DNA of 64,000 nt. Source: Microbulbifer sp. ALW1 (GTDB lineage: Bacteria > Pseudomonadota > Gammaproteobacteria > Pseudomonadales > Cellvibrionaceae). The stretch spans positions 3,016,501-3,080,500 of the forward strand of contig NZ_CP047569.1 in the NCBI RefSeq assembly GCF_009903625.1, written 5' to 3'. Numbering within the stretch: the first letter of the stretch is position 1; each line of letters opens with the position of its first letter. This document shows, one piece after another, positions 22,096 to 33,367 of the stretch. The notes under the pieces are model-generated. The model made no database searches. It was not told where the DNA came from and saw nothing but the letters and a program-made list of their open reading frames with translations. The position numbers and the translations under genes are program-made.

Positions 22096-23297
22096 GGGTT
22101 GCTCCCTGCTGCCAATTTTTTTCCCTGTGCGTCGAGACCGGCTTCGCCTATCCCGGTTGCCTGATCTATGACCGCGCCACCCAGGCAAACATCCCCCTGA
22201 TAAATCACGACCGATTGACCGGGGGTCACAGCCCGCTGGGGCTGGTCGAATGCAATGGTCAGTTGACCATGCTCACCCACGGTAATCTGGCAATCCTGAT
22301 CTTCCTGACGATAGCGGGTCTTCGCCGTAGCCCGGAATGACTGTGCCGGCGGAGTGCCATTGATCCAGTGCGCCTGGGTAGCGGTGAGCCCGGTGGAGTA
22401 GAGCAGGGGGTGGTGCTTGCCCTGGGCAACCAGCAGCACATTGCGCTCCAGGTCTTTACCGACCACATACCAGGGCTGGTCGCCAGCGCCTTTGACGCCG
22501 CCGATACCCAACCCCTGGCGTTGGCCAATGGTGTGGTACATAAGACCGCTGTGCTGACCCATCACTTCGCCTTCCGGCGTCTGCATTTCACCGGGCTGTG
22601 CGGGGAGGTACTGCTCCAGGAAGTCCTTGAAGCGCCGCTCACCAATAAAGCAGATACCGGTGCTGTCTTTTTTAGTGGAGGTAATGAAGCCATTTTCTTC
22701 GGCTATGCGCCGAACCTCGGGCTTCTCCAGCTCGCCCAGTGGGAACAGCGAGCGGGCAAATTCCGCTTCACCCACCGCGTGCAGGAAGTAGCTCTGGTCT
22801 TTGTTGCCGTCGAGTCCTTTCAGCAGGTAGGTGCGGCCGTCTTCATCCCGGCGGCGGGCATAGTGACCCGTGGCAATGGCGTCAGCGCCAAGCATTTCCG
22901 CGTACTGCAGAAACACTTTGAATTTGATTTCACGGTTACACAGGATATCCGGGTTGGGCGTACGGCCCGCCTTGTACTCTGCGAGAAAGTACTCGAATAC
23001 GTTGTCCCAATACTCGGCAGCGAAGTTGGCCGTGTGCAACTTGATACCCAGGCGGGCGCACACGGACTCCGCATCGGCCAGGTCCTGCCGTGCGGTGCAA
23101 TATTCAGTGCCGTCATCCTCATCCCAGTTCTTCATGAACAGGCCTTCCACCTGATACCCCTGCTGCATCAGGAGTAGGGCGGCCACCGAGGAGTCTACGC
23201 CACCCGACATGCCTACGATGACACGCTTGACGTCGTCCGAGGCGTGAATGCTGGAGTCGCTAGAGGTTTGCTGCACAGGCAAGTCCGAATCTGACAT
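22092..23297 (-). CDS. mnmA: tRNA-specific 2-thiouridylase MnmA
   Basis: Makes the 2-thio group of s2U34 in tRNA-Lys, -Glu and -Gln. The PP-loop is [18 protein letters not shown]. The catalytic cysteines fit the conserved positions in [10 protein letters not shown] and [12 protein letters not shown], with GHYARR and [15 protein letters not shown] also conserved. At 401 residues it has a ~25-residue Ser/Asp-rich N-terminal extension before the domain compared with E. coli. It is the first gene of the mnmA-hflD-purB operon. Confidence 0.96.
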
Positions 23298-23494
23298 GAA
23301 TACCGGGGGTTACAGTGAGGCGCCAGTGCGGTATTTCAACCGCAGTGGGGCAAAATTGGGGGCGCATTTTACCTGTGAATCCCCTTTGTGACCAATGGGG
23401 GGTTAAACGGGCCCTATTTTCAATGCGAGGGCTTTGGCGCCAATACTCTTTTAACAGCCTAGTCGCTGCGTGTGACATCGGCGGTTTTGCGGAC

Positions 23495-24244
23495 CTAGCG
23501 TGGCCGGCGTCGCGCCGGAGGGCGCCGTTTCCCGGGTGTCTTTCCATTCGCGCCATTGGCTCCACTGGCGGTTCTGTCGCCGGGATTTCTGGCACTGGAG
23601 CTTTCGCCTGTTCTGGAGCGTGGCTTTTTTGCACTCCCGCCGCGGGGCTTCCCGCGACTAGCGGGTCTCTTCGCGGGTCTCTCTATAGAGGTTGCCCGGG
23701 GGGACTCTACCTCCAGGGTGCGCGTTTCTCCAGGGCCCAGCTCGCCCAGGTCCCAATCACCAATTTTCCGGCGAACCAGTCGCAATGTAGGGAAGCCGAC
23801 AGCCGCCGTCATCCTGCGAACCTGACGGTTGCGGCCCTCGCGGATGGTGAGTTCGATCCACGAAGTAGGAATCGACTTCCGCTCGCGGATCGGCGGCTGG
23901 CGGGGCCACAAATCCGGCTCGGCGATGAGGCGGGCCTCGGCGGGTGCGGTCACGCCATCTTTAAGGGAAACCCCTTTCTGCAGCTGCCACAAGGCTTCCG
24001 CCGTTACCTCGCCTTCGACCTGGGCCCAGTACACCTTCGGCAACTTGTTGCGGGGGTGCGCAATCTGGTGCTGTAGCTGGCCATCGTCGGTCAGTAACAG
24101 CAGGCCTTCTGAATCAAAGTCCAGTCGGCCGGCCGCATAGACCCCGGGGACCTTTATATAGTCCGCCAGCGTGGGGCGGCCTTCGGAGTCGGTAAATTGG
24201 CAGAGTACCCCATAGGGCTTATTGAAAAGGATCAGGTGACTCAT
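23495..24244 (-). CDS. rluE: RluE/RsuA-family rRNA pseudouridine synthase with basic C-terminal tail
   Basis: A 249-residue pseudouridine synthase of the RluE-like group (E. coli RluE makes U2457 of 23S rRNA). From ATG 24244 it reads [18 protein letters not shown]. The catalytic Asp lies in [20 protein letters not shown], and [10 protein letters not shown] and [19 protein letters not shown] follow. No S4 domain is present, as in RluE. The last ~65 residues are a low-complexity Arg/Lys/Pro/Ser tail absent from E. coli RluE. The frame continues upstream to 24400 but that part is unlike the family. It diverges from icd. Confidence 0.87.
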   Translation of the reverse strand: MSHLILFNKPYGVLCQFTDSEGRPTLADYIKVPGVYAAGRLDFDSEGLLLLTDDGQLQHQIAHPRNKLPKVYWAQVEGEVTAEALWQLQKGVSLKDGVTAPAEARLIAEPDLWPRQPPIRERKSIPTSWIELTIREGRNRQVRRMTAAVGFPTLRLVRRKIGDWDLGELGPGETRTLEVESPRATSIERPAKRPASRGKPRGGSAKKPRSRTGESSSARNPGDRTASGANGANGKTPGKRRPPARRRPR

Positions 24245-24461
24245 GGTGCTGTTTGAAATGACGACTACTGCCTTAGTTGTAATGAAACTACAAAAATGGG
24301 CGGATGCTGATATAATCCCGCCGATTTTTAGCCAGCCCTGCGACTGCAACGGCGCAAGCAATGGGCGGCAACCATGACCGGCGGTGGATATTCGGCGCAT
24401 TATGCCGGTTTTCCGCCCACAAAGCCGGACGTTTAGTCAAAGAGTTACGGGAGTCAACTTA

Positions 24462-25712
24462 ATGGGTCATATCCAAGTGCCGGCCAACGGCCAAAAAGTC
24501 ACAGTCAATGCAGACGGTTCTCTGAACGTACCAAACAGCCCGATCATTCCGTTCATCGAAGGTGACGGTATCGGTGTGGATATCACCCCGGTAATGCGCA
24601 AAGTGATCGACGCTGCGGTCAGCAAGGCGTATAGCGGCGAGAAAGCCATCGAGTGGATGGAAATCTACTGTGGCGAAAAAGCGGCTGAAACCTACAGCGG
24701 CGACTGGTTCCCGGCTGAAACCCTGGAAGCTATCAAAGAATACGTTGTCAGCATCAAAGGCCCTCTGACCACTCCAGTAGGCGGCGGCTTCCGCTCCCTG
24801 AACGTTGCCCTGCGCCAGGAGCTGGATCTGTACGTATGTCAGCGCCCAGTGCGCTGGTTCAGCGGTGTACCTTCTCCGGTTAAAGAGCCGAACAAGGTAG
24901 ACATGGTGATCTTCCGTGAAAACTCCGAAGACATCTACGCCGGTATCGAGTGGAAAGCCGGTACTGACGAAGCCAACAAGGTTGTTAAGTTCCTGCAGGA
25001 AGAAATGGGTGTTAAGAAGATCCGCTTCCCGCAGAACGTAGGTATCGGTGTTAAGCCGGTTTCCGAAGAGGGCACCAAGCGCCTGGTGCGTAAAGCCCTG
25101 CAGTACACCATCGATCAGGACCGCGACTCCCTGACCCTGGTGCACAAAGGCAACATCATGAAGTTCACCGAAGGTGCCTTCGCCGACTGGGGCTACGAAA
25201 TTGCCCGCGAAGAGTTCGGCGCTCAGCCGATCGACGGCGGCCCCTGGTGCAGCTTCAAAAACCCGAACACCGGCAAGGAAATCGTGGTTAAGGACGTGAT
25301 CGCCGACGCCATGCTGCAGCAGATCCTGCTGCGTCCGGCCGAATACGACGTAATCGCCACTCTGAACCTGAACGGCGACTACCTGTCTGACGCCCTGGCT
25401 GCCCAGGTAGGCGGTATCGGTATCGCACCGGGTGCCAACCTGTCTGACGAAGTGGCTCTGTTCGAAGCTACCCACGGTACTGCACCGAAGTACGCTGGCC
25501 AGGACAAAGTGAACCCGGGTTCCCTGATCCTGTCCGCAGAAATGATGCTGCGTCACCTGGGCTGGAACGAAGCCGCTGAGCTGGTTGTTAAAGGTGTGGA
25601 AGGTGCGATCGAAGCCAAGACCGTTACCTATGACTTCGAGCGTCTGATGGATGGTGCAGAACTGAAGTCCTGCTCCGAGTTCGGTGAGGAAGTTATCAAG
25701 CACATGGCTTGA
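24462..25712 (+). CDS. icd: isocitrate dehydrogenase (NADP+)
   Basis: Oxidatively decarboxylates isocitrate to 2-oxoglutarate, competing with AceA for isocitrate. The 416 residues begin at ATG 24462 ([11 protein letters not shown]), with GGGAG upstream. Conserved parts include [34 protein letters not shown] (substrate loop including the regulatory Ser), [41 protein letters not shown] and [13 protein letters not shown]. Codon use is strikingly uniform, as in highly expressed genes. A strong terminator follows. Whether a kinase/phosphatase (AceK) exists cannot be told from this window. Confidence 0.97.
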   Translation: MGHIQVPANGQKVTVNADGSLNVPNSPIIPFIEGDGIGVDITPVMRKVIDAAVSKAYSGEKAIEWMEIYCGEKAAETYSGDWFPAETLEAIKEYVVSIKGPLTTPVGGGFRSLNVALRQELDLYVCQRPVRWFSGVPSPVKEPNKVDMVIFRENSEDIYAGIEWKAGTDEANKVVKFLQEEMGVKKIRFPQNVGIGVKPVSEEGTKRLVRKALQYTIDQDRDSLTLVHKGNIMKFTEGAFADWGYEIAREEFGAQPIDGGPWCSFKNPNTGKEIVVKDVIADAMLQQILLRPAEYDVIATLNLNGDYLSDALAAQVGGIGIAPGANLSDEVALFEATHGTAPKYAGQDKVNPGSLILSAEMMLRHLGWNEAAELVVKGVEGAIEAKTVTYDFERLMDGAELKSCSEFGEEVIKHMA

Positions 25713-25725
25713 TCCTCAGCGAATG

Positions 25726-25760
25726 AAAAACCCCGCACCGAAAGGTGCGGGGTTTTTTTT
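25726..25760 (+). terminator. rho-independent terminator of icd
   Basis: A 9-bp stem CCCCGCACC/GGTGCGGGG (25731-25739, 25744-25752) with a GAAA loop and eight T. A five-A run on the 5' side may let it act in both directions. Confidence 0.93.
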
Positions 25761-25964
25761 GTCTTTTTTAAGCGCTGGACGAGAGCCTGGGGTTCTAGTT
25801 GCCGGATCGGCAAGGTCCCGTGGCTGGCACGTGTGTGCCACTGGCGGTGCGCAGGAAAGTATGTGATCTGTCGCCGGGTTGTGGCGTCATCACCTTAGGG
25901 TTATAGCTGGCATTGGCTACCGGGAGCCGAGCGCCCGGTAAGCGCAATGCGAGGTTGCGAGCCG

Positions 25965-26249
25965 TTAGCCGAGGGCGTCTTCGGTTTCTTTTTCTCGCAT
26001 GGACTGAGCCTGTGGCGCAGGACTGGAGGCCCGCGGGGCTTCCGTCGTCGGCAGACTGATGTTGGCAGCGTGGTAGCCTTTATCACCCTGAATAATATCG
26101 AACTGAACCTGTTGGCCGGCTTTCAGGGTGCGATACCCTTCCATTTGAATTGCCGAATAATGTGCGAACAGATCCTCTCCACCCTCATCAGCCAGAATAA
26201 ATCCATATCCCTTGGCATTATTGAACCACTTAACGGTACCGGTAGGCAT
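25965..26249 (-). CDS. cspD: cold-shock-domain protein CspD
   Basis: A 94-residue protein with one cold-shock domain (1-~66) that binds single-stranded nucleic acid. The RNP1-like KGYGFI and RNP2-like DLFAHYS motifs are intact, starting MPTGTVKWFNNAKG. A ~25-residue Ala/Pro/Ser/Glu tail follows. E. coli CspD is a stationary-phase inhibitor of replication and, as here, is encoded divergently from clpS. GAGGG lies eight bases before the ATG. Confidence 0.93.
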   Translation of the reverse strand: MPTGTVKWFNNAKGYGFILADEGGEDLFAHYSAIQMEGYRTLKAGQQVQFDIIQGDKGYHAANISLPTTEAPRASSPAPQAQSMREKETEDALG

Positions 26250-26610
26250 GGCGAAATCCCTCTAAATTGCCGGGGCGACTGCTGGCCGCCAAAAATTGTA
26301 TTAATTATTGTTATCGCGCTTCATGCGCTTGTTGCGATGCACAAAGTCATTTGTACAACGTTTTGCGAGTGCCTTAAACCGCGTTGGCGCGGTTAATACC
26401 TCTTGTAGCCAAGACCCCAGCCCTTGTCAAGTGAATCAGCCTGGGCGGACTGTGCCCGGAGGGGTTTGGGGTTACAATGGCCGCTCGCAATTTTCACCGC
26501 AGAAGCTGAACCCGACCAAAATGGGCGCACGAGTCGAGACTCAGGCTTGCTACCAATAATGGGGGCGCCAGCACTGTGAACTGATTCCGCAATTCTGATT
26601 GACTGGCACT
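26250..26610. promoter_or_regulatory. divergent cspD / clpS intergenic region
   Basis: 361 bases without a gene, holding the promoters of cspD (minus) and clpS-clpA (plus). It contains a 7-bp inverted repeat AACCGCG/CGCGGTT with a 4-base loop at 26377-26394. I cannot assign promoter boxes with confidence. Confidence 0.4.
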
Positions 26611-27006
26611 ATGGGAAAATCACAAATCATTAAACTACACTCGAACGAAGGCGAGGGTGGTGACGATCACTACTTTCACGGTGCGGAGGGCGGCACCGCA
26701 CTGGCCGAGGCCAAGCCTCGACTCAAGCGACCGCCAATGTACAAAGTGGTCATGCTCAATGACGACTACACGCCCATGGAGTTTGTGGTTGAGGCGCTGG
26801 AGCTTTTCTTTTATGTGAATCGTGAGCGCGCCACGCAGCTGATGTTACAGGTGCACACTAAGGGAAAAGCCATCTGTGGTGTCTATACTCGAGATATAGC
26901 GGAAACAAAGGCCGCACAGGTAAATCAGTTCGCAAGAGATCACGAGCATCCGCTGCTGTGTGAGATCGAGGCGGACGAACAGGATGAACACGGCGAAGAG
27001 GGGTAA
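26611..27006 (+). CDS. clpS: ATP-dependent Clp protease adaptor ClpS
   Basis: Delivers N-degron substrates (N-terminal Leu, Phe, Trp, Tyr) to ClpAP. The 131 residues include the core [19 protein letters not shown], the conserved [24 protein letters not shown] and a C-terminal EADE region. A ~35-residue N-terminal part precedes the core. It is 135 bases upstream of clpA on the same strand, the usual arrangement. The window also encodes both N-degron aminoacyl-transferases (Bpt and Aat), so the pathway is complete here. Confidence 0.96.
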   Translation: MGKSQIIKLHSNEGEGGDDHYFHGAEGGTALAEAKPRLKRPPMYKVVMLNDDYTPMEFVVEALELFFYVNRERATQLMLQVHTKGKAICGVYTRDIAETKAAQVNQFARDHEHPLLCEIEADEQDEHGEEG

Positions 27007-27141
27007 AGCAACTGTTCCAGCGCCTGCAGTATCAGCTCCAGGTGCGATTTTCCGGCCGGTTATCCGGCACCGCAACTCAGGAATACCGGGCGTTTGCCAA
27101 AAAAGCCCGGATGACATTGGCCAGTAAGGTTTGAGGTTTAG

Positions 27142-29427
27142 ATGCTCAGCAAGGATTTAGAGGTAACGCTCAATCTAGCGTTCAAAGGTGCACGGGCGAA
27201 ACGCCACGAGTTCATGACCGTAGAGCACCTGCTGCTGGCGCTGCTGGACAACGAATCAGCGGCTGATGTCCTGCATGCCTGCGGTGCAGACCTGAGTGCA
27301 TTGCGCCGGGAGTTGCTCGAGTTTGTGGACTCAACCACACCACTTATTCCCGAAAATGACACCGAGCGGGAAACCCAGCCCACCCTCGGCTTTCAGCGCG
27401 TGTTGCAGCGGGCAGTTTTTCACGTCCAGTCCTCCGGTAAAAAAGAGGTGACCGGTGCGAATGTACTGGTCGCAATATTCTGTGAGCAGGAAAGCCAGGC
27501 GGTTTATTACCTCAAGCAGCAGAGTGTTGCCCGTATTGATGTCGTGAATTACATCACCCACGGCATCTCCCGTGTCAGCTCTGGCGGCAACAACACGCAC
27601 AACAACCCCGATCCCTCTCCCGAGCAGGTGGACGAAGATCTCGGCGCAGCTTCCGAGTCCGGTGGCTCAGATCCGCTGGAAAGCTATTCCACAAACCTTA
27701 ACCAGGAAGCCATTCTCGGTCGTATCGATCCCTTGGTGGGTCGCGCACCAGAAGTAGAGCGCGTTACCCAGATTCTGGCTCGCCGGCGCAAAAACAATCC
27801 GCTGCTGGTGGGGGAGTCCGGCGTTGGTAAAACGGCCATCGCCGAAGGCCTGGCGCGACGTATTGTGGACGGCGAAGTGCCCGAACCGCTGAAAGAAAGC
27901 ACAATTTACTCCCTTGATCTCGGTTCACTGCTTGCCGGTACCAAATACCGCGGTGACTTTGAAAAACGGTTCAAGGCGCTGCTGGCGGAGCTCAAGAAGC
28001 GTGAACATGCGGTGCTGTTCATTGATGAAATCCACACCATTATCGGTGCCGGTGCTGCCTCCGGTGGTGTCATGGATGCATCCAACCTGCTGAAGCCGCT
28101 GCTTTCCAGCGGTCAGCTCCGCTGCATTGGCTCCACCACATTTAACGAATATCGCGGCATTTTTGAGAAAGATCGTGCCTTATCACGCCGATTCCAGAAA
28201 ATTGACGTGCATGAGCCCTCCGTGGAGGAGACAGTTCAGATTCTGCAGGGGCTCAAAACCTGCTTTGAAGACCACCACAAGGTGCGTTTTACCGACTCTG
28301 CACTGGAAGCGGCCGCGCAGCTGGCCAATCGCCATATCACCGAACGATTCCTGCCAGACAAAGCCATTGATGTAATTGATGAGGCCGGTGCCTACCAGGC
28401 GCTACAACCGCCAGAGCAGCGTAAAGACACCATTTCTGTCACCGAGATTGAAAATGTAGTGGCAAAAATGGCACGGATTCCGGCCAAGAGCGTTTCCGCT
28501 TCCGATAAGGCGGCCCTGGCCAAGCTCGATGACAACCTCAAAATGGTGGTGTTCGGACAGGATCAGGCCATTGAGGCGCTCAGCACCTCCATCAAGCTCT
28601 CCCGTGCCGGCCTTGGCGCGGAAGAAAAGCCCATAGGATCCTTCCTGTTCGCGGGCCCCACCGGTGTCGGCAAGACCGAGCTCTGTCGCCAACTGGCCCA
28701 GGTGATGGGTATAGAGCTGATTCGTTTTGACATGTCTGAGTACATGGAGCGCCACACGGTTTCACGCCTGATTGGTGCACCTCCCGGCTATGTCGGCTTT
28801 GACCAGGGAGGCTTGCTTACGGACGCTGTGACCAAGCATCCTCACAGTGTGGTGCTGCTTGATGAAATTGAAAAAGCGCACCCGGAAGTGTTCAACCTGT
28901 TACTGCAGGTCATGGACCACGGCACACTGACGGATAACAACGGCCGCAAGGCGGATTTCCGCAACGTTATCGTGATCATGACGACCAACGCCGGCGCCGA
29001 AGTAATGAGTCGCCGCTCCATTGGCTTCGCCAATCAGGATCACAGCAGTGATGGAATGGAGGAGATCAAGAAAATGTTCACTCCGGAATTCCGTAACCGG
29101 CTCGACAGCATTATCCAGTTCGGTGCGCTGGATCTTGAGGTGGTCAAAACGGTGGTGGACAAATTCGTTGTGGAGCTGCAGGCGCAGCTGGACGAATCCC
29201 GGGTCACTCTCGAAGTCGATAGCGAAGCGCGCGAGTGGCTCGCTGTGAATGGCTACGATGAGAAGATGGGCGCGCGCCCGATGGCTCGCCTGATTCGCGA
29301 GAAGCTGCGCAAACCGCTGGCGGAAGCCGTACTCTTTGGTGAGCTGTCGGAGGATGGCGGCAAGGTGGAAGTGACCGTTGAAGACGACCAGCTGAAAATC
29401 AGGACGGCGGTACCGGCTCTTCACTAA
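27142..29427 (+). CDS. clpA: ATP-dependent Clp protease ATP-binding subunit ClpA
   Basis: AAA+ unfoldase that feeds substrates into ClpP. The 761 residues comprise an N-terminal double Clp-N repeat (1-~145), an acidic linker and two AAA+ domains. D1 has Walker [14 protein letters not shown] and Walker [14 protein letters not shown]2 has Walker [12 protein letters not shown] and Walker [15 protein letters not shown], with a C-terminal D2-small domain. There is no ClpB-type middle coiled coil, confirming ClpA. clpP is not in the window. A bidirectional terminator separates it from infA. Confidence 0.97.
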   Translation: MLSKDLEVTLNLAFKGARAKRHEFMTVEHLLLALLDNESAADVLHACGADLSALRRELLEFVDSTTPLIPENDTERETQPTLGFQRVLQRAVFHVQSSGKKEVTGANVLVAIFCEQESQAVYYLKQQSVARIDVVNYITHGISRVSSGGNNTHNNPDPSPEQVDEDLGAASESGGSDPLESYSTNLNQEAILGRIDPLVGRAPEVERVTQILARRRKNNPLLVGESGVGKTAIAEGLARRIVDGEVPEPLKESTIYSLDLGSLLAGTKYRGDFEKRFKALLAELKKREHAVLFIDEIHTIIGAGAASGGVMDASNLLKPLLSSGQLRCIGSTTFNEYRGIFEKDRALSRRFQKIDVHEPSVEETVQILQGLKTCFEDHHKVRFTDSALEAAAQLANRHITERFLPDKAIDVIDEAGAYQALQPPEQRKDTISVTEIENVVAKMARIPAKSVSASDKAALAKLDDNLKMVVFGQDQAIEALSTSIKLSRAGLGAEEKPIGSFLFAGPTGVGKTELCRQLAQVMGIELIRFDMSEYMERHTVSRLIGAPPGYVGFDQGGLLTDAVTKHPHSVVLLDEIEKAHPEVFNLLLQVMDHGTLTDNNGRKADFRNVIVIMTTNAGAEVMSRRSIGFANQDHSSDGMEEIKKMFTPEFRNRLDSIIQFGALDLEVVKTVVDKFVVELQAQLDESRVTLEVDSEAREWLAVNGYDEKMGARPMARLIREKLRKPLAEAVLFGELSEDGGKVEVTVEDDQLKIRTAVPALH

Positions 29428-29468
29428 ACCTGCGATGACTAAAGGCCAAAGAGCCACTAGCCGCAACG

Positions 29469-29497
29469 AAAAAAGCCACCGTATGGTGGCTTTTTTA
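29469..29497. terminator. bidirectional terminator between clpA and infA
   Basis: AAAAAAGCCACC/GGTGGCTTTTTT perfect inverted repeat with a GTAT loop between the convergent clpA and infA genes. T-runs on both strands suggest it ends both transcripts. Confidence 0.92.
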
Positions 29498-29557
29498 TGT
29501 GCCGCGCCTGCGGTGCAGGGCACTGAGCACAATGACCGGCCGAGGCCGGCTGGCAAT

Positions 29558-29776
29558 TTAGCGGGCGCGGTAAGTAATTCGGCCCTTGCTCAGGTCATAG
29601 GGTGTCAATTCAACCTTAACCTTATCGCCCGTTAAGATGCGGATGTAGTTTTTGCGCATCTTGCCGGAAATGTGTGCGATTACCACATGTCCATTTTCGA
29701 GTTTCACGCGGAATGTGGTATTTGGCAGGGTGTCGATGACCTCGCCTTCCATTTCAATGTAATCGTCTTTTGCCAT
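29558..29776 (-). CDS. infA: translation initiation factor IF-1
   Basis: A 72-residue single OB-fold (S1-like) protein binding the 30S A site during initiation. From ATG 29776 it reads [19 protein letters not shown] and continues to [11 protein letters not shown], near-canonical along its length. The in-frame sequence up to 29839 is unlike the family and is excluded. Its place beside clpA and bpt/aat is conserved in gammaproteobacteria. Confidence 0.97.
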   Translation of the reverse strand: MAKDDYIEMEGEVIDTLPNTTFRVKLENGHVVIAHISGKMRKNYIRILTGDKVKVELTPYDLSKGRITYRAR

Positions 29777-30087
29777 GCGGCGCAGCAACCTTTGAGTAAT
29801 TTGTACTAGCTTTTCCGCCTTAAAATTCGGCCCATTCAAGTGAACGATTTCAGTTCAAGGGGGACCCAGCGGTACGACGGGCGTGCATTTTGCACGAAAA
29901 GTGATGACAGGCCAAGCGAAACCACGCCTTACCGTGAGACTTGTGTTCAGGACACCTGAATGACCGGTGGCCGGTATTAAATACAAGAACCTAACCGGGT
30001 TAGGCGACCGGCTGGTTTCCATTGGGGATGCAGTTGGGCTGGAGCGCCGGCACCTTGGTACTGAACGGTACGTTGTTGCTGGAAAGT
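29777..30087. other. infA / bpt intergenic region
   Basis: 311 bases with no gene that I support. It presumably carries the infA promoter. A perfect inverted repeat CTAACC-G-GGTTAG lies at 29991-30003; its role is unknown. Confidence 0.4.
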
Positions 30088-30807
30088 TTAGTCGGATTTC
30101 AGGGACCAGCGGTTGTTCTGAAGGATTTCCAAAGGCTGGAACTGGCTCTTGTAGGCCATCTTCTGGCACTGGGCTATCCAGTAGCCCAGGTAAAGACTGG
30201 GGAGCCCAAGGCGGCGAGCCCATTCAATTTGATACAGCACGGAATAGCTGCCGAGACTGCGCTTGATTTCGTCAGGATCGTAAAAGGTGTAAATCGCAGA
30301 AACGCCGGTACTCAGCACATCGGTAACGGCCGTGGCAACCAAGCGCCCCCGCGCACGAAACTCCAGATAGCGCGTGCTACCCCAGGCGTTGTTCAGAAAA
30401 CTGCGGAACTGGTCGCGACTGGGCGGGTACATTTCCCCATCGCCATGGCGTTGCTCTATATAGCGCGCGTACAGCCCGTAATGTTCATCGGTATCGATGT
30501 CTTTCAGGTGAAATACATCCAGGTCGCGGTTCCGGCGCCAGCAGCGTCGCTGGTTGCGATTCGGAATGAATAAGTCCACCGGTACCCTGGCGGGAATGCA
30601 CGCCTGGCAGTGTGTGCACTGCGGGCGATACAGGTAATTGCCGCTGCGCCGAAAGCCCATTTCTGACAAACGGCTATAGAGGCGCTGGTCAACGGGGGTT
30701 TGTGGATCCACGAAAACGGTCGTGGCTTCCTGGTCATCCAGGTAGCCGCAAGGGTGGGGCAGGGTGGCCAGTAGTCGCACCGAATCCAGTTGGGAGAACT
30801 GGCTCAT
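30088..30807 (-). CDS. bpt: aspartate/glutamate leucyl-tRNA-protein transferase
   Basis: Bacterial ATE-family enzyme that transfers leucine from tRNA to N-terminal Asp or Glu, creating an N-degron for ClpS-ClpAP. The 239 residues match the bacterial form. The N-terminal ATE_N region has the Cys cluster RPQCTHCQACIPARVPV, and the C-terminal region includes YTFYDPDEIKRSLGSYSVL and YLGYWIAQCQKMAYK. The N terminus has the typical LLATLPHPCGYLDDQEAT. It lies between infA and aat on the same strand, the standard context. Confidence 0.94.
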   Translation of the reverse strand: MSQFSQLDSVRLLATLPHPCGYLDDQEATTVFVDPQTPVDQRLYSRLSEMGFRRSGNYLYRPQCTHCQACIPARVPVDLFIPNRNQRRCWRRNRDLDVFHLKDIDTDEHYGLYARYIEQRHGDGEMYPPSRDQFRSFLNNAWGSTRYLEFRARGRLVATAVTDVLSTGVSAIYTFYDPDEIKRSLGSYSVLYQIEWARRLGLPSLYLGYWIAQCQKMAYKSQFQPLEILQNNRWSLKSD

Positions 30808-31029
30808 GACTTGGTGAACCTGATGTGAAATTTGCCGGTATGCGGCTGTACACCCCGATCGCGGATGGAGGCACGATAGGCCGGTCGGCGGGTCGTTTTA
30901 TTCACGATATCAATGGCTCCACGCATTTCTCAGGTCAACTGCTCCCGCAGGATCACACCAGAGGGTAATTTGCGGTCACAAAAAATACAAATGGACGCCT
31001 CAGATACTGTGCGCGACTTTACGGGACGT

Positions 31030-31800
31030 TCACATCGATTCGAATAGCTCCGGCGATGGACTGCTGGGCCAGAGGTGAGGAAACCCGGGCTCCCGTGTGC
31101 CTTCCGTGTCAGCTGAGTTAGCTGAATCACCGAGGCCGGTGCGCAGTAGCGATTCAAAGTCAGCCCGCGACATTTCCTTGGCACCAAGACTGGCCAGGTG
31201 TGGGTTGCTCACCTGGCAGTCGATCAGCTGACCACCCCAGTGTGCCACCTGCCGTACCAGATAGGCGAACGCCACCTTTGAGGCATCGGTTGCGCGGTGA
31301 AACATGGATTCACCGAAGAACACTTTGCCGATGGCAAGCCCGTAAAGTCCGCCCACCAGCTCCCCATTGGACCAGGTTTCGACCGAGTGCGCGTACCCCA
31401 GCTGGTGCATATCAAGATATGCCTCGCGCATATCGTCGGTAATCCAGGTGCCGGACTCGCTTGCCCGGGGCGCGGCGCAGCCGTCGAGTACTGCCTCAAA
31501 TGCTTGATCAAAGGTTACCTGGTAGCGTGCCTGCCGAATCACCTTCCGCAGGCTGCGGCTGAATACAAGAGATTGCGGTCGAACCACGCAGCGTGGGGAG
31601 GGAGACCACCAGAGAATTGGCTGGTCGTCCGAAAACCAGGGGAAAATACCTTTCCTATAGGCCGCCAGGAGCCATTCTGGCGTGAGGTCGCCGCCAACAG
31701 CGAGTAAACCGTTTGGATCATCCAGGGCCTTGCTGGTTTCCGGAAACGCAATATTGTCCGGATCGAGCAGGGTAAGGATCTCATCGGTGCTACTGGTCAA
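31030..31800 (-). CDS. aat: leucyl/phenylalanyl-tRNA-protein transferase
   Basis: Adds Leu or Phe to N-terminal Lys or Arg, marking proteins for ClpS-ClpAP. The 256 residues show FPETSKALDDPNGLLAVGGDL, the conserved KGIFPWFSDDQPILWWSPSPR, HSVETWSNGELVGGLYG and LIDCQVSNPHLASLGAKEM. The start is TTG at 31800, supported by GAGG seven bases upstream; no in-frame ATG lies near the N terminus. A terminator behind trxB separates its transcript from that of trxB. Confidence 0.95.
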   Translation of the reverse strand: MTSSTDEILTLLDPDNIAFPETSKALDDPNGLLAVGGDLTPEWLLAAYRKGIFPWFSDDQPILWWSPSPRCVVRPQSLVFSRSLRKVIRQARYQVTFDQAFEAVLDGCAAPRASESGTWITDDMREAYLDMHQLGYAHSVETWSNGELVGGLYGLAIGKVFFGESMFHRATDASKVAFAYLVRQVAHWGGQLIDCQVSNPHLASLGAKEMSRADFESLLRTGLGDSANSADTEGTREPGFPHLWPSSPSPELFESM

Positions 31801-31910
31801 AACTGCGCCTCAATGTCGTTGTTCGAGACTGGTGGTTCGAAATTGATTGCTCGAAGTTGATTACTGGAGAGCGGGGCAGAATAACAGATAGGCAGAGGCC
31901 GGGTGACGCG

Positions 31911-31946
31911 CCAAAAAAAACAGGCGGCACAAGGCCGCCTGTTTTT
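31911..31946 (-). terminator. rho-independent terminator of trxB
   Basis: 8-bp stem CAGGCGGC/GCCGCCTG (31921-31928, 31934-31941), followed on the minus strand by eight T, about 40 bases past the trxB stop. Confidence 0.92.
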
Positions 31947-31982
31947 CGTCACGCAATGCTCACGCGAGCATTGGCGGTCTTC

Positions 31983-33367
<1,385 letters not shown>

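Noticed and set aside
24459..25703. A 414-residue open frame on the minus strand across icd
   Set aside because: Antisense to a canonical icd with very biased codons; translation is not protein-like.
25918..25940. TACCGGG/CCCGGTA inverted repeat after cspD as a terminator
   Set aside because: A perfect 7-bp stem, but no T-run on either side, so I do not call it a terminator.
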